Shown in pieces: positions 22,877-34,549 of a DNA stretch of 64,000 nt. The notes below the pieces were generated by a model. The model searched no databases. It was not told the DNA's origin and was given only the letters and a program-made list of their open reading frames with translations. Where the stretch lies: NCBI RefSeq assembly GCF_028476545.1, contig NW_026732320.1, positions 62,001 through 126,000 of the forward strand. The letters are read 5' to 3'. The DNA is from Physella acuta (Eukaryota > Mollusca > Gastropoda > Physidae). Positions within the stretch are counted from its first letter, which is position 1; each line of letters starts with the position of its first letter. The position numbers were made by a program, and so were the translations under genes.

Positions 22877-23344
22877 CTAGATTTGGTGACTTCCCATTTT
22901 CCCCAATGGCGTCAAATTTTGCACATAATCCACCTATTAATTCATGTGAAAAAAAGGATCGTTTTCATCGTAAATTATTAGATTTTGGTATCAGCCTCTC
23001 TCTGGTCGTCGCTTAGCAAATCTGTTATCCAAAAATTCAACAAGCATGTATTCACCTGTACATTTTGCCGTTTGTGTCATCTCCCCTCACCCCCCCCCCC
23101 CCCCTGGGTGATAGTTTTTAAACGTGCATAGTTAATTGTATATATTTTTTTATCTGCAGTCAGTTATTAGTACAGTTAACTCTCATTAGTCATTTATTGA
23201 ACTGGCAAAATGCATACTTCTTCAATATATTTTGCTATTTTTCGCCATGGTGTCACCCCCGAAATGTTGCCACCTTGCGCAGTCCACAGCCCCGCCCCCC
23301 ACCTTGTGACGCCTCTGGTTAGGGGTACTACTTGATTACAGTAA

Positions 23345-23394
<50 letters not shown>

Positions 23395-24165
23395 GGGGGG
23401 GGGGTATAGCCCCTTGGCACACCTTGTACCTACGCCACTACATAATCATGTTCTTAAGATTATATGGCACATTCTATGTATAAATTCGATAAAAATAGCT
23501 ATTACTTATTCTACAATTTTATATTTGTAATAACATATTGTAAACGAAATGAGTCTTAAATTCGATTACAAAATGGGCCTTTATATTATGTATTTTTTCT
23601 ATTTTGCAATCATATCATGTATTACTTGTTGTATAGCCTAGAATCTAGATTCTATAATAATATACTAATATATTCTATATTACATAATCCTATATTATAT
23701 CGTTTAGTAATCTCTACCCTAATGTTTTCTATACCGAATAATCAATATTCAGTAATATAAATTAATCATATAATCTCTAAAATTAATCATAACTATGATC
23801 ACAATTAAATTCAACAATCCACTGTATTAATTTATATTGCTAAAAATAATTTAATTTTCAATTTTAAAGATAGAAGATACATTTTTTATAATATTAATTA
23901 TTATTAGCTCTGTAAAATGAATGGTTGTTTAATTTTTCTTATATTAAATATTTTAAGCGATTAATTAATCGAAATGGTTTTATTCCGTTAGCTAGTTTTT
24001 ACAGTTTATAACTATAATTAGAGTCTCAACGACAGAATCAAATGAGAAAAAATCTATAGCGTTATTATATACCGACACTGTTGATAAGCCACTCAACGAC
24101 AGTGTCGTTGAGAATAGTGTATGATCGGCTGGTCCCATTGACTTATGAAGTTATTGGACTATGAC
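22877..24165. other. AT-rich DNA with a second (TA)n array
   Basis: (TA)n at 23343-23392 is followed by a poly-G run. Otherwise AT-rich with no gene; poly-C at 23090-23104. Confidence 0.45.
24092..24112. repeat. Perfect 21-bp palindrome
   Basis: Arms CTCAACGACA and TGTCGTTGAG around a single G. The arm word also occurs alone at about 24033 and 12395, so it may be the terminus of an old repeat. Confidence 0.7.
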
Positions 24166-25076
24166 AGGGTGGTAGGCTAGGGTTTCTGTCACATTTCACA
24201 TTACTGGCTTTGACTTTGGCCAATTTTAAAATAATTTTATGTATCTAAAACTCTAAAACTGGATAGTTACTATTTGATACCTTACTTTAATTATGTAAAT
24301 GTAGGTTTTTAGGTAGGTAATAGAAATTAGTAGGCCTAATAGATCTACAGTCTACAATATTTTATAAGTAAGATCAGAAAATATTAAAAATATTCACATA
24401 ATATGATATTATTAGCCTAATATTCTAATAATAGTAATATTATTGATTAATAATTAATATTAATGCTTCTTTAGTGACTCATAGCCCTTCTCGAAAATCT
24501 CATCAAGGACTATTAATTTAAATTTTAAAAATGGTAAAATAATAGGTCTATTAATACTTAATATTAGATTAATTTGCATTAATAATTTTGCAGGCTTGTT
24601 TTAGTTGTTGGTATGCTTTTCATTAAAAGTAGATTTTTACTGTGACAAATTATATAGAGAAAAACAATATGGCTTATAAAAAAGAGTCGACCTTTGATTA
24701 ATAAAGGCAAAAGACAAAGAAAACATGATTTTATGATTCCCTACTGAGATTTAAACTCTGGGGATATGGGTTAACAGATGTGCACTGTGCCACCCAACCA
24801 TGATGTGCTAAGGCGTGAACACTGTTTTTAACTATTAATCTATCTATTCATAAACTTCTGATTGATAATAGACACTTCTGTTATTAAAACAAATGTTACC
24901 ATAGCTCAATAAGGCCTGTTTGATCCTTTTTATAACTTAAAAAATTCTATGGTGTTATGTAATATTTATACATTTTTAAAAAATGCAATATATTTTCAAA
25001 AAGAAATTTTAATTTTGTTTTCTAATGAAGATATTTTTTTTTCAGTTTTTCTGCAATAATTCATCAATCTAAAGCT

Positions 25077-27130
25077 ATGCAAAACACAAAGGGCGCTAAT
25101 GGTATAGCCTGGGAGAGCTCATTTATGGTTAACAGGATATTAGTGATGAAATCATTACATTTATGGACATGAAATCAGATGAAATATCAGCTATTTCAAG
25201 TTCAGGAGGAGTAAAAACAAATACATCAACACTCTTTTCAAATTCTCAAGATATAAAGCAAAATGTATCAACACAAATTTCAACTGTTAAAGACAAATAC
25301 TTGAAGGAAACAAGGCCATTTTTAGCTTTAGAAGATAAAAATCTTGATAAAACAAAGCCTTTTTTTAATTTAGAAGAGATGAAACAAGATAACCTAACAA
25401 CATTTTCATCTTCTGAAGACATGAAACCAAATATATCAACAGCATTTTCAATTTTTGAAGATATAAAACCTGAGATATTAACAATTTCATCTTTGGAGAG
25501 TGAACAACAAAATGGTTTCAAAGCGCAGCACCAACTTTTCCCCCCCACCGGATTCAACTGATTTTAAAGAAAATTTAGCAGTTTTAAAATTAGATCTTCA
25601 AAATGAATTAAAAGAACTGAAGTTATTGCATACAAAATTAATTGATAATCTCCCAACAGAATATCCAATCAATGATAAGGGACTGAAGACATACAAGTGT
25701 GATATGTGTTGTCAAAGATTTTCCCATTTTGATCATGTTAAACAACACATAAACATTCACACAAGGGTGAATCCATATGGTCATGATTTTCATCAGCAAG
25801 AAGTTATGATCAGTCAGGGTGAACAGATTAACAAAATAAACCTAGAACAGGTATACAATAAGTCTAGTTTGTCTAAAAAGTTCACTACAAAGTCTAGTTT
25901 ATCCACACACACAAATATTCATTCTGGAATTAATAAGCCATATGAATGCTATGTATGTCATAAAAAATATCCTATTAAAAAGTATTTAGCAAACCATATA
26001 AAGATACATTTAGGCGAAAGACCACATGAATGTGGTGTGTGTCATAAAAAGTTTACTAAGAAGGGTAATTTATCTAGACATAAAATAACTATTCATTCTA
26101 GTCTCAAGCCACATAAATGTGATGTTTGTCATAAAAGTTTTGCTCTAAAATCTACATTATCTATACATAAAAATATTCATTTACCACAGAGACCATATGA
26201 ATGTGACGTGTGTGTTAAAAAATTTAGTACTACAGGTAATTTTTCAAAACATAAAAAGATTCATTCTAAAAAGATTCATTCTAGTCTCAAGCCACATAAA
26301 TGTGATGTTTGTCACAAAAGTTTTGCTCTAAAATCTACATTATCTATACATAAAAATATTCATTTACCAGAGAGACCATATGAATGTGATGTATGCCATA
26401 AAAAATTTAGGAATAAAAGTGATTTATCAAAACATAAAAATATTCATTTACCAGATAGACCATATGAATGTGATGTGTGTCTTAAAAAATTTAATCATAA
26501 AGGTAATTTTTCAAATCATAAAAAGATTCATTCAGGAGAAAAACCATTTGAATGTGATGTGTGTAATAAAAAATTTAATCAGAAAGTACATTTATCTACA
26601 CACAAAAAAATTCATTTACCAGAGAGACCATATGAATGTGATGTGTGTCTTAAAAAATTTAATCATAAAGGTAATTTTTCAAATCATAAAAAGATTCATT
26701 CAGTAGAAAAACCATTTGAATGTGATGTGTGTAATAAAAAATTTAATCAGAAAGGTCATTTATCTACACACAAAAAAATTCATTTACCAGAGAGACCATA
26801 TGGATGTGATGTGTGTCACAAAATATTTAAGAATAAGGGGGATTTATCAAAACAAAAAATATTCATTTAGCAGAGAGACCATATGAATGTGATGTGTGTC
26901 ATAAAAAATTTAATTCTAAAGGTTATTTATCTACACATAAAAATATTCATTTACCAGAGAGACCATATGAATGTTATGTGTGTCACAAAAATTTTAATTA
27001 TAAAGGTAGTTTATCTAAACATAAAAATATTCATTTAGCAGAGGCCATAGGAATGTGACATTTGTCATAAAAAGTTTGCTCTTAAGTCTAGTTTATGTAC
27101 ACACACACACACACACAAAATTTCACTCAG
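25077..27130 (+). pseudogene. C2H2 zinc-finger gene, frameshifted paralogue of 48084-49748
   Basis: Aligned with the intact copy, the start ATG at 25077 is kept, but one base is missing near 25133 (GGTTAACAGG against GGTTAAACAGG), so the N-terminal frame resumes only around 25163. A C-tract expansion near 25540-25548 (CCCCCCCC) shifts the frame again; the finger region continues in the frame 25500-26870. That frame encodes 11 good C2H2 fingers plus a broken twelfth, where a lost T in the last helix (about 26853) brings a stop. Two or three more fingers can be read beyond it to about 27110. An upstream acceptor is conserved (TTTTTTTTCAG ending 25045). Linkers are IHLPERPYEC-like. Either this is a pseudogene or only the finger half is still translated from ATG 25500. 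Confidence 0.8.
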
Positions 27131-27755
27131 GACTTTAAGCCACCTGAATGTGTTGTTGGTCATTAAATTATCTTTCACGAGGATCTTTAATTATCTGTAA
27201 ATAAAATTGTTGCTTTTGTACTTACATCACATTGTGTAGGCTGAAAACACACCATTAATGTTTGTCATACAGGATATAATACTATTCATTCATATTATTT
27301 GTCATACAAAGTATTACTAATGATTAAAATGCTATCTAGACATTTCACACACAGGAAGAAAAACTACATGGAAAGAATGGATGTCATGAATCACCATAGC
27401 ACATCTATTATCTTGTACAAGGTGTTATGGCTAGCTTTGTTCAGGTTTTTTGGAAAATATGATGGCTAAATTCTTACCCTTTACATTACCCATACAATTA
27501 ATACTAACCACTAATAAACACCAACATTTTAAATGCACAATTATAATTTGAATAATTGAAGTAATGCTTACTCTATATTTTTCTATATTGAATATATTCC
27601 ATTTTATGCAATTCTAAATTTTGTATAAATAATTATTTAACCCATTAAGTTGACCATAATTATGATAATTGAAGTGAGCAACAAAATGTATTATTTAATG
27701 TAGCTGAAAATGATTAAATTTTTAAGACATAAGATACAATTTATTATTATGATTA

Positions 27756-28144
27756 GGGGGTGGCGTGGTCGAGTCGGTAAAGCTCATGGTTGCTAAACTG
27801 AAAAAGTCTCGAGTTCGAACCCTCGGGCAGATGAGGCTCGTTAGCTGGGGACAGCCACTCTTCTAGGAGAGACAACTCCAAAATCAAACAACTGCTGCCT
27901 TGTAGCTTGTTCTTGGTTGGACAAAGGCTATGGAAGCAAATCCAAAAAGAAAAGCAGGCTGAAATCGGAGTCAATGGCCTCAATGGCGCATAACCAGTTG
28001 ACACGTATCCTTAATTGTGTTGGAGGTGTGGTCGAGTCTGCAAAAAGCTAATGGTTGATAAATTCAAAAAAGTCTCGAGTTCAAACCCACTGGCAGATAA
28101 ATCTCGATCCCTTTCAACACAAAAAATTAAGAACGAAGAAGAAG
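27756..28144 (+). mobile_element. Dimeric tRNA-derived SINE with 10-bp target duplication
   Basis: Two pol III promoter heads lie in tandem. Head 1 has A box TGGTCGAGTCGG (27766) and B box GAGTTCGAACCC (27811); head 2 has TGGTCGAGTCTG (about 28028) and GAGTTCAAACCC (28077). The 3' end is AATTAAGAACGAAGAAG. ATTATGATTA flanks both sides (27746-27755, 28145-28154). Duplication copy B at about 50392 has the uninterrupted site, so insertion came after the duplication. Confidence 0.88.
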
Positions 28145-28285
28145 ATTATGATTATTATTGATGTTTAATTTATCTTTTTTTTTTAGAGACATAATAAATA
28201 TTTTCAGCTATTAATTAATCAGAAAGCGTTAATTCCGTTTTTTAGGGTTATTATGATTGGATAGGCTGTTATATATAGATCTAGA

Positions 28286-28289
<4 letters not shown>

Positions 28290-28331
<42 letters not shown>

Positions 28332-28680
28332 TGTATGTGGGTTTGTTTGTTGATTTGTCCTTGTGGCATTACTACACCTTTCATCTATCGCCATCACACT
28401 TTGGGGAGTTGCTGAATAGGTTTCTTTCTGTGTTGAAAGGGGGGGGGGGGGGGGAAAGAAGATTCAATTTCACAAGGGCGGCGCACCGGCAAGGTTCGAT
28501 GCGATTTGTCTCTATAATACGGTATATAAAAAAGTCTGATGCGGTTAGACACCGATCATCCTAGTGCCATAACACTTTGGGGAGTAAAACTGCAACAGGC
28601 GCAGCTCACTCAATTAAATCAGGCGCAAAGGCGCCTACGTTCGTGCGATGTATAAATTGGGGTATTATAGTATTTTATCG
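28290..28680 (-). mobile_element. Tail of the composite tandem-unit element, reverse orientation
   Basis: (TA)n at 28290-28329, then GGCATTACTACACCTTTCAT, ACACTTTGGGGAGTT twice, a poly-G run and GGCGGCGCACCGG. Reads as one and a half tandem units plus the tail of the 54235-60890 family. Present in both duplication copies. Confidence 0.65.
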
Positions 28681-28789
28681 AATGATATTGTTTGCTAAAC
28701 TTTGCAATGACTGTCTTTCGCGATTAAAAAAAATATATTTCGGCCAATTCTAATTGAATAAAATGTGAACGATTGTCCAGTTAAGTCTG

Positions 28790-29690
28790 TAGAGCATTGG
28801 GGTCGCGAATGGCTTTCTGGGGGGGGGGGGGGGGGTTGCGAACTGGTAGACTAAACCCTAGCAATGAAAAAAAAACAACAACAAATATTTAGAAATTAGA
28901 AGAATATCTGAAATTCAGCTTTACTAACATCTCAGGAAATGAAATCAAGAAAAACAATGCGTACTGTGCAAAGTTGATCTCAGCCATGGGTCTATGAAAC
29001 CTTCAAAACTTAAAACGTCATTTTGAGACGAGTCATTCGGTACACCAAAAAGACATGGAGCTCTTTCGTCCGCATGAAGTTAGCAGTGATTCTTCCAGAC
29101 TTTTTTCTCCGGGGAGGGGGGGGGGGATTTAAAATTTTCGGGGGGGGGGGGGGGGGCGGTAAACTTTCTTCGGGGGGTGTGTGTGGCGGACATTGTTAAA
29201 AGTATATATTTTCTATATAAATTATATAAATTTCATGTCGTTCGGGGGGTGGGAGGGCGGTAGAAATTTTTCGGGGGGGGGGGGGGGGGGCGAACTGGAA
29301 GAAACTCTGGAAGTTAGTTGCAAATGTCATCAGAGACTTAATCGAACAAGTTTTCTAAAATGAAACACAGCATTAGTGAAATCATACAATGAAGTCGCGA
29401 TAGAAATTGCCAAGCAAAAAAAAACAAAACAAAAACAATAGGATAAAATTACATCAAACCCTGCATGTTGAAGATGGTGAAATTAATTCTTGAAGGTTCC
29501 AGTGCAATAAAGATGCAACAAGTATCTTGTATAATAATACTATTCAACGACTTATAGCAGCTATTTCCTTGGATAGTTAAAGAACAAATTTTGAATGAAA
29601 TCAAGCTTTCACCATTGTTTGATTTTCAAGTTGATGAATAAACAGACGTAAGTTCGTATTCGCAGTTGCTTGTCTTTGTAAAATATATTC
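28790..29690 (+). pseudogene. BED-type hAT transposon remnant, plus strand
   Basis: Begins with GGGGTCGCGAATGG-type end sequence (28799). AGAAGAATATCTGAAATTCAGC onward (about 28900) is colinear with the reverse strand of 36123-35940. Readable fragments include LKRHFETSHSVHQKDMELF near 29005-29060 (end of the BED-like zinc finger) and FDFQVDE, then TDVSSYSQLLVFVKY near 29620-29690 (around the first catalytic Asp). Stops and frameshifts break it repeatedly. A G-rich MITE interrupts it at 29094-29309. Confidence 0.75.
29094..29309. mobile_element. G-rich MITE nested in the hAT remnant
   Basis: Ends CAGTGATTCTTCCAG and CTGGAAGAAACTCTG with a perfect 8-bp duplication GAAGTTAG (29086-29093, 29310-29317). 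Several poly-G runs; the centre has TTTCTATATAAATTATATAA. Confidence 0.9.
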
Positions 29691-29696
29691 GTTCAA

Positions 29697-29698
<2 letters not shown>

Positions 29699-29742
<44 letters not shown>

Positions 29743-29890
29743 TTCGTTGGGGGATGGGTAGACGTTCTTCGGAGGGTGCGGGGGGGGGGGGGGGGGCTTA
29801 GCCACCCCGAAGAGATGCCTGGAAGAAACTCTGGCCCCCGAACTAATTTAATGCGGCCCTCGGGCTGAAAAGTTTGGAGACCCCTGATCT
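29699..29890 (-). mobile_element. (TA)n array joined to a hAT end fragment
   Basis: (TA)n at 29699-29739, then G-rich MITE sequence and CTGGCCCCCGAACT, ending AAAGTTTGGAGACCCCTG at 29884. This is the left end of the 4658-5893 hAT family, reversed, with the nested MITE in the same place. Confidence 0.75.
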
Positions 29891-29930
29891 ATACTAATAC
29901 TATACTTACTAGATCTATATAAGAGAAAAA

Positions 29931-30050
29931 GGTAATCTATCGCTTTGATTTAGGTACGTAAAATCGGCCGCGGCTAGTAATGTACGAAAAAGTTACCTCA
30001 TTGTCAAGGCTTTAACTTTAAATAGAAGTATATTACTATATTAGTATACA
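29931..30050 (+). mobile_element. Truncated copy of the 1144-1701 MITE
   Basis: Starts GGTAATCTATCGCTTTGAT and continues through CGGCCGCGGCTAGTAATGTA and AGTTACCTCATTGTCAAGGC, then stops where the next element begins. Confidence 0.75.
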
Positions 30051-30096
30051 GTGGCGGAACTAGAAAAAAAGGCCCCCCCGCAGAATTTTTTTGGGC

Positions 30097-30141
<45 letters not shown>

Positions 30142-31986
30142 AATGGAAAACAAAAGTCGCTCTAAGTTTTTTTTAAATTTTTTTTAAATTTCCATCTGGT
30201 ACACGAATAAATCAAAAGTTTTCCAACACACTAGCTGGCCCCATTCAGTTTTCCTAGTGAGAAACACGGACCCTCTAAATCTAGTCCAACACACCAAACT
30301 GACGCCGACTTTTATGAGGCTTTCATCAAAACGTTACCAACCGTGTGCCATGTTTTCCAGAAGTTGAATTAAATGTTAACAATGTCGGCAGTTCATTTCT
30401 TGGATCTTAGGGCGCGGGTTTGTCCACACTACCAACTAGACACGCCAAGGCATGCTGTTAGTCCCTCGGCGACGGCCCAGATGTCAGGGGAGTCACGGGG
30501 CTCTTGGAGCTACCGATTACATTAGTGCACGGGTGATGGGCGCGACACATTGTTTCTTCCGGCAGAGCCGCCGCCCGCCACCCCCTTCCCTCCCCCGAAA
30601 ACAGTCTACCCCCCCGAACGAAATGGAAATTTATATAGAAAATATATACTTTTACCAATGTTTGACCCCCCCCCCCCCGAGAAAAAAGCCTGGAAGAAAC
30701 ATTGGTGCAACACCTGATTAGATTCAGTCATCGAGTGTCGTAGCGAGACTTATTCCTTGTGTTCTAGTGGTGTGGGAACTTTTAAACGACTGTCTGTGGG
30801 GGCTCATATGTGATACGCTCAGGATAACACTGCCGCCGATTGATTCAAGTAGTAACCTCATCCGCTTATGCAGGTTCTTCGGGCGCTAAATCACATATTT
30901 CCGTTGAGCGTCCCCACTCCAATATGTAAACAAATGTTAGGCATATGACAGAAACCTTTGCGGGGCTGTTATCAACAGCTTACCAAGTTTTCATGGCGAT
31001 TGGGTGAATGATGCAGTAATGCATAATGGCCAGAAAAATGTTTTTCACGTGTACAACTGTATGTGGCCAGCTCACGCGTCGGATAACCTTATGATTGGGG
31101 GGGGGGGGGGGATCCGCAAATGATGTCACGTTTTTTTAATGACTAACAAAAAGCCAGACCCTCGCACTCACCCACCTCAATGACGTCATTTATAAATAGT
31201 AATTGACTATTAATTAATTCTAAACGTTCTAATTAATTTCTAAATAATTATACAAAAAATAATCTTACCTTCCCTGTTTTGTAAATTAGATGTGCCGAAT
31301 ACTATGCAAGTAAATTAATATCTGTTGACTAGTGCCGTCTAGTGTCTGACAAAATGTACTGAAGTGGTGAATCGTACGGTTAGGAAGTAGTTCATAAACG
31401 ATACATTGATCTACTCGATACTTGCTAGGTTAAAAAAGAGGGATGGGATGGGGGTCTTGAAAGAGACAACAAAACGCCTATGTACGGCAGCATCGCCCAT
31501 TGTAAAACTTACTCAGGGGAGATAATTTTAAGTATAGGCCTTAAAAGTTTACTATGATATTTCTTGTAAAAGCAAAATCAAGTAAACATATTTAAAACCG
31601 AAGTTTCTAGTATTATATTTTTTCATTATTTGTAGGATACAAGATAGTACAGAATACAAATTCAACCACTATCACAAACACATATTAACATTGAAAAATG
31701 TACAATGGATTTCGGGTCCCTAACTAATGCCGCAAAGAAGAACCGCGCATTATGAAAGCCCACTTCATATGTAGCGGCTTCTTGTGCTATAGACTTTGTT
31801 GTTTTTTTAAAAAGAATTCTGCCGGCGACAGCGTGTGTTTGATTGTAGGGAAATAGAACTCGGCCTTGACGATGGTTAAAAAATACAACTATAAATAACT
31901 TTTTAAAATATATATTAAAAAAATTGACGACAATTTTTTAGGCCCCCCCCCCTTTTGGTCCGCATCCCCTGCTCTATCCGCCACAG
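30051..31986. mobile_element. hAT-like element with GTGGCGGAACTAG termini
   Basis: Left end CAGTGGCGGAACTAG at about 30050; right end CTCTATCCGCCAC at about 31985. Both are next to runs of GGCCCC type, and AGTATA flanks both. A (TA)n array (30102-30138) sits just inside the left end. Frames inside are short and unrecognised. A G/C-rich MITE (30542-30702) and a composite-element fragment (about 30955-31030) are nested in it. Confidence 0.5.
30542..30702. mobile_element. C-rich MITE copy
   Basis: TTGTTTCTTCCGGCAG to CTGGAAGAAACATTG, with the shared core GAACGAAATGGAAATTTATA and poly-C runs. The target duplication is unclear. Confidence 0.6.
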
Positions 31987-32220
31987 TATACTTTGGAGGA
32001 TCGGTCAAACAGTTACGTTTATGTATCAAAGGGGGGCAACGAGTCATTGTATTATTTGTCATGAAAATAATAATAATGTTTAATATGTTATCTAGACATT
32101 TCATTTTGAAGATAAGTAATATGAATCTATAGTTTTGTAACTAATGTTTTTAAATTGTGTGCATCTATGTTGTAAACATGAAATTCATGTTCAAATATGG
32201 CCCAAGAAATATCGCACAGG

Positions 32221-32959
32221 CAGGGGCGGAACTACAGTGCCGCCAGACCCCGCAATGCGGGGGGCCCACGCCATTTAGGGGCCCACAGCCGACCAAAATA
32301 ATTTTTTTTATATTTAAAAAAATAAAATAATTTCCTTGCTTTTTTGACTTGATGGTTGTTTTGTAAAAAAGATTACCGTAGCTTCTATAGACACCATCCC
32401 ACGCTCTTGTATATTTTTCCCTTTGTTTTTAAACCACTGTGAAAGCCAAGTCCTCTTTCTCCTACAATCAAACTTATCAAAGCTAAGCAAACGTTCAAAC
32501 CACTTCCATGACTTATTTCCCTTTTTTAAATAGTCAAATAAGGGTGCTCATAAGCTCCTTTTAATAGATTTGTACTAAACAAATTAAAAAGCAATTACTT
32601 CTCTTAATTATAATTTTTTGTAAAATACTTACTTATGAATGACATTGTATAAAAAGGAAATGTATATAAAATTAATAATATAAATTCGAAAAAAAAACAA
32701 GAAAATAAACATAACACGAGACACCATAACTTACATACAAAGCTTTCATGGTTTATATTCTTTTGAACGACTAGTGGTTAAGAGGTCTTATAGTAGAAAT
32801 AAAATAAAACTGATTTTTACAAAGCTCCCTAATGCACTTACACACATGGCATGATGTTGTAATTTGTTTTAATTGAAAAAGAACTACCATTTTTTTTTAA
32901 AAAACCCGAACAGGCCAGCAATGAATATCCTATGTTCGTATGTCGTGTTTGATAAATAA

Positions 32960-33035
<76 letters not shown>

Positions 33036-33984
33036 GCCGTCCCGGCCAGGCCCTGCTCTGGCTTCTGTGAAAAACCTTTCTGTTAAAGACTATTACCTGT
33101 GTGTTTAGTAATCAACATAAACCCGGCACTGCCAACCCGAACCACAACCAACCAAAACCAAAACAACAAAACGCAAACATAACGCTAACACAATTGCAAA
33201 TACAAACGAAAACAAAAACCTAACAACAAACCCAACCACAACTACAAACACCAATACAAACACAAAGAAAAAACAAACAAAAAAGGAAACGAAAACAAAA
33301 ACCTAACAACAAACCCAACCACAACCACAACACCAATACGAACCCAAAGAAAAAACACAAACGAAAAAGCAAACGAAAACAAACCAAATCCAAACGCAAA
33401 ACCAAACACAAATACAAACACAAACCCAAAGAAAAAACACAAACAAAAAAAGCTTAATAATCGACTATAGTACCCCAACTTATTCATAGTCTTTTTGCAC
33501 TCACTTAAACGAACGTAGGTGCCAAACCAAACCAAATGAACAATTATAATACTCCAAGCTTATACGTAACATACCTACAACATTTGCACTTGATCAATCT
33601 TCGCTAATTATGTAATTATTTTTTTCTCCAACACCAAAATAAAGTAATAAAAAGTAAATTCTTTTCCACTAATGCAATGTTTTATAAAGGGAAGTAATTG
33701 TGTTTTCCTAATTTATCAAAGGGAAGTAAGTGCTAAAGGACTAAATATAAATAATTTTCAGAAAAAATTAGAATTTTTGTTATTTTTTAAAAATTGTGTT
33801 TAATTAACATGCCGACAATTATTACTACCAGTTTGAAAAATGAAAATTATTTCCCAACACTTTCAATAGTAATTTTTTAACTCATAAATTTAGACAAATT
33901 CACACGGTAATAGTCTAACACTTAAATCCATCGAAGTATAACAACGACAAACATATGTATTTTTACATACAGAATTGAGCTTTA

Positions 33985-34055
<71 letters not shown>

Positions 34056-34112
34056 GGTAGGGGGCTAAAAAAATTTTTGCGGGGTGGCCCTTTTTATCTA
34101 GTTCCGCCACTA
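32221..34112. mobile_element. hAT-type non-autonomous element with 8-bp target duplication
   Basis: Left end CAGGGGCGGAACTA at 32221; right end TAGTTCCGCCACTA at 34112. The perfect octamer CGCACAGG lies on both sides (32213-32220, 34113-34120). Length 1892 bp. (TA)n arrays lie at 32964-33031 and 33983-34053, and an A/C-rich minisatellite at 33118-33455. No transposase frame is recognisable. Confidence 0.88.
33118..33455. repeat. A/C-rich minisatellite with an 83-bp duplicated unit
   Basis: Built from AACCAAAC/ACAAAC-like words. The segment beginning ACGAAAACAAAAACCTAACA occurs at 33206 and again at 33289. The Phe/Leu/Cys-rich minus-strand frames here are low-complexity translations. Confidence 0.8.
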
Positions 34113-34253
34113 CGCACAGGTATTGTTTACATTTAAATAGCTTCGTGTTAGGCTATACGTCTAAGAATATAGGAGTGGTAACGCAATGATAAAACCCTCT
34201 CAAAATATTACAGCAGACTTTCTTCTGAGACCGCGGGATCGGGCACGTTAGTA

Positions 34254-34333
<80 letters not shown>

Positions 34334-34460
34334 CATAGACCAGTAAACAGAGTTTCTTCCAGGCATCTCTTCGGGGCAAAGCCCCCCACCCCCCCCCCCC
34401 CCCCGAACGAAATGAAATTTATATAATTTATTAATTTATATAGAAAATATATATTTGAAA
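34254..34460. repeat. (TA)n array and fragment of the C-rich MITE
   Basis: (TA)n at 34254-34330, then GAGTTTCTTCCAGGCATC, a poly-C run and GAACGAAATGAAATTTATATA. Its other end is not recognisable. Confidence 0.65.
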
Positions 34461-34549
34461 ATTAAATCTATTCTCGAAAACTCAATCCATTTTACGTTTG
34501 GGTATGAATGGTGAATACTACACCAAAATTGTGTGTGCAGTTTTTCAAC

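Larger units (their letters stand above)
24170..28680 (+). repeat. Segmental duplication, copy A
   Basis: Colinear with 46940-51300. Anchors include TTTCTGTCACAT, GGTTTTTAGGTAGGTAATAGA, AATGCTTCTTTA, CTCATAGCCCTTCT, the whole zinc-finger gene, its 3' flank (GGTGTTATGGCTAGC, TTGAATATATTCCATTTTAT) and CAGCTATTAATTAATCAGAA, then the reversed composite tail. Copy A alone has the SINE at 27756-28144; copy B alone has the element at 50523-50878. Edges are approximate. Confidence 0.88.

Noticed and set aside
27756-27850. A tRNA gene
   Set aside because: A and B boxes are present, but there is no cloverleaf-compatible acceptor end, and the unit continues as a SINE with a target duplication.
33220-33535. 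Phe/Leu/Cys-rich membrane protein
   Set aside because: Low-complexity translation of an A/C-rich minisatellite.
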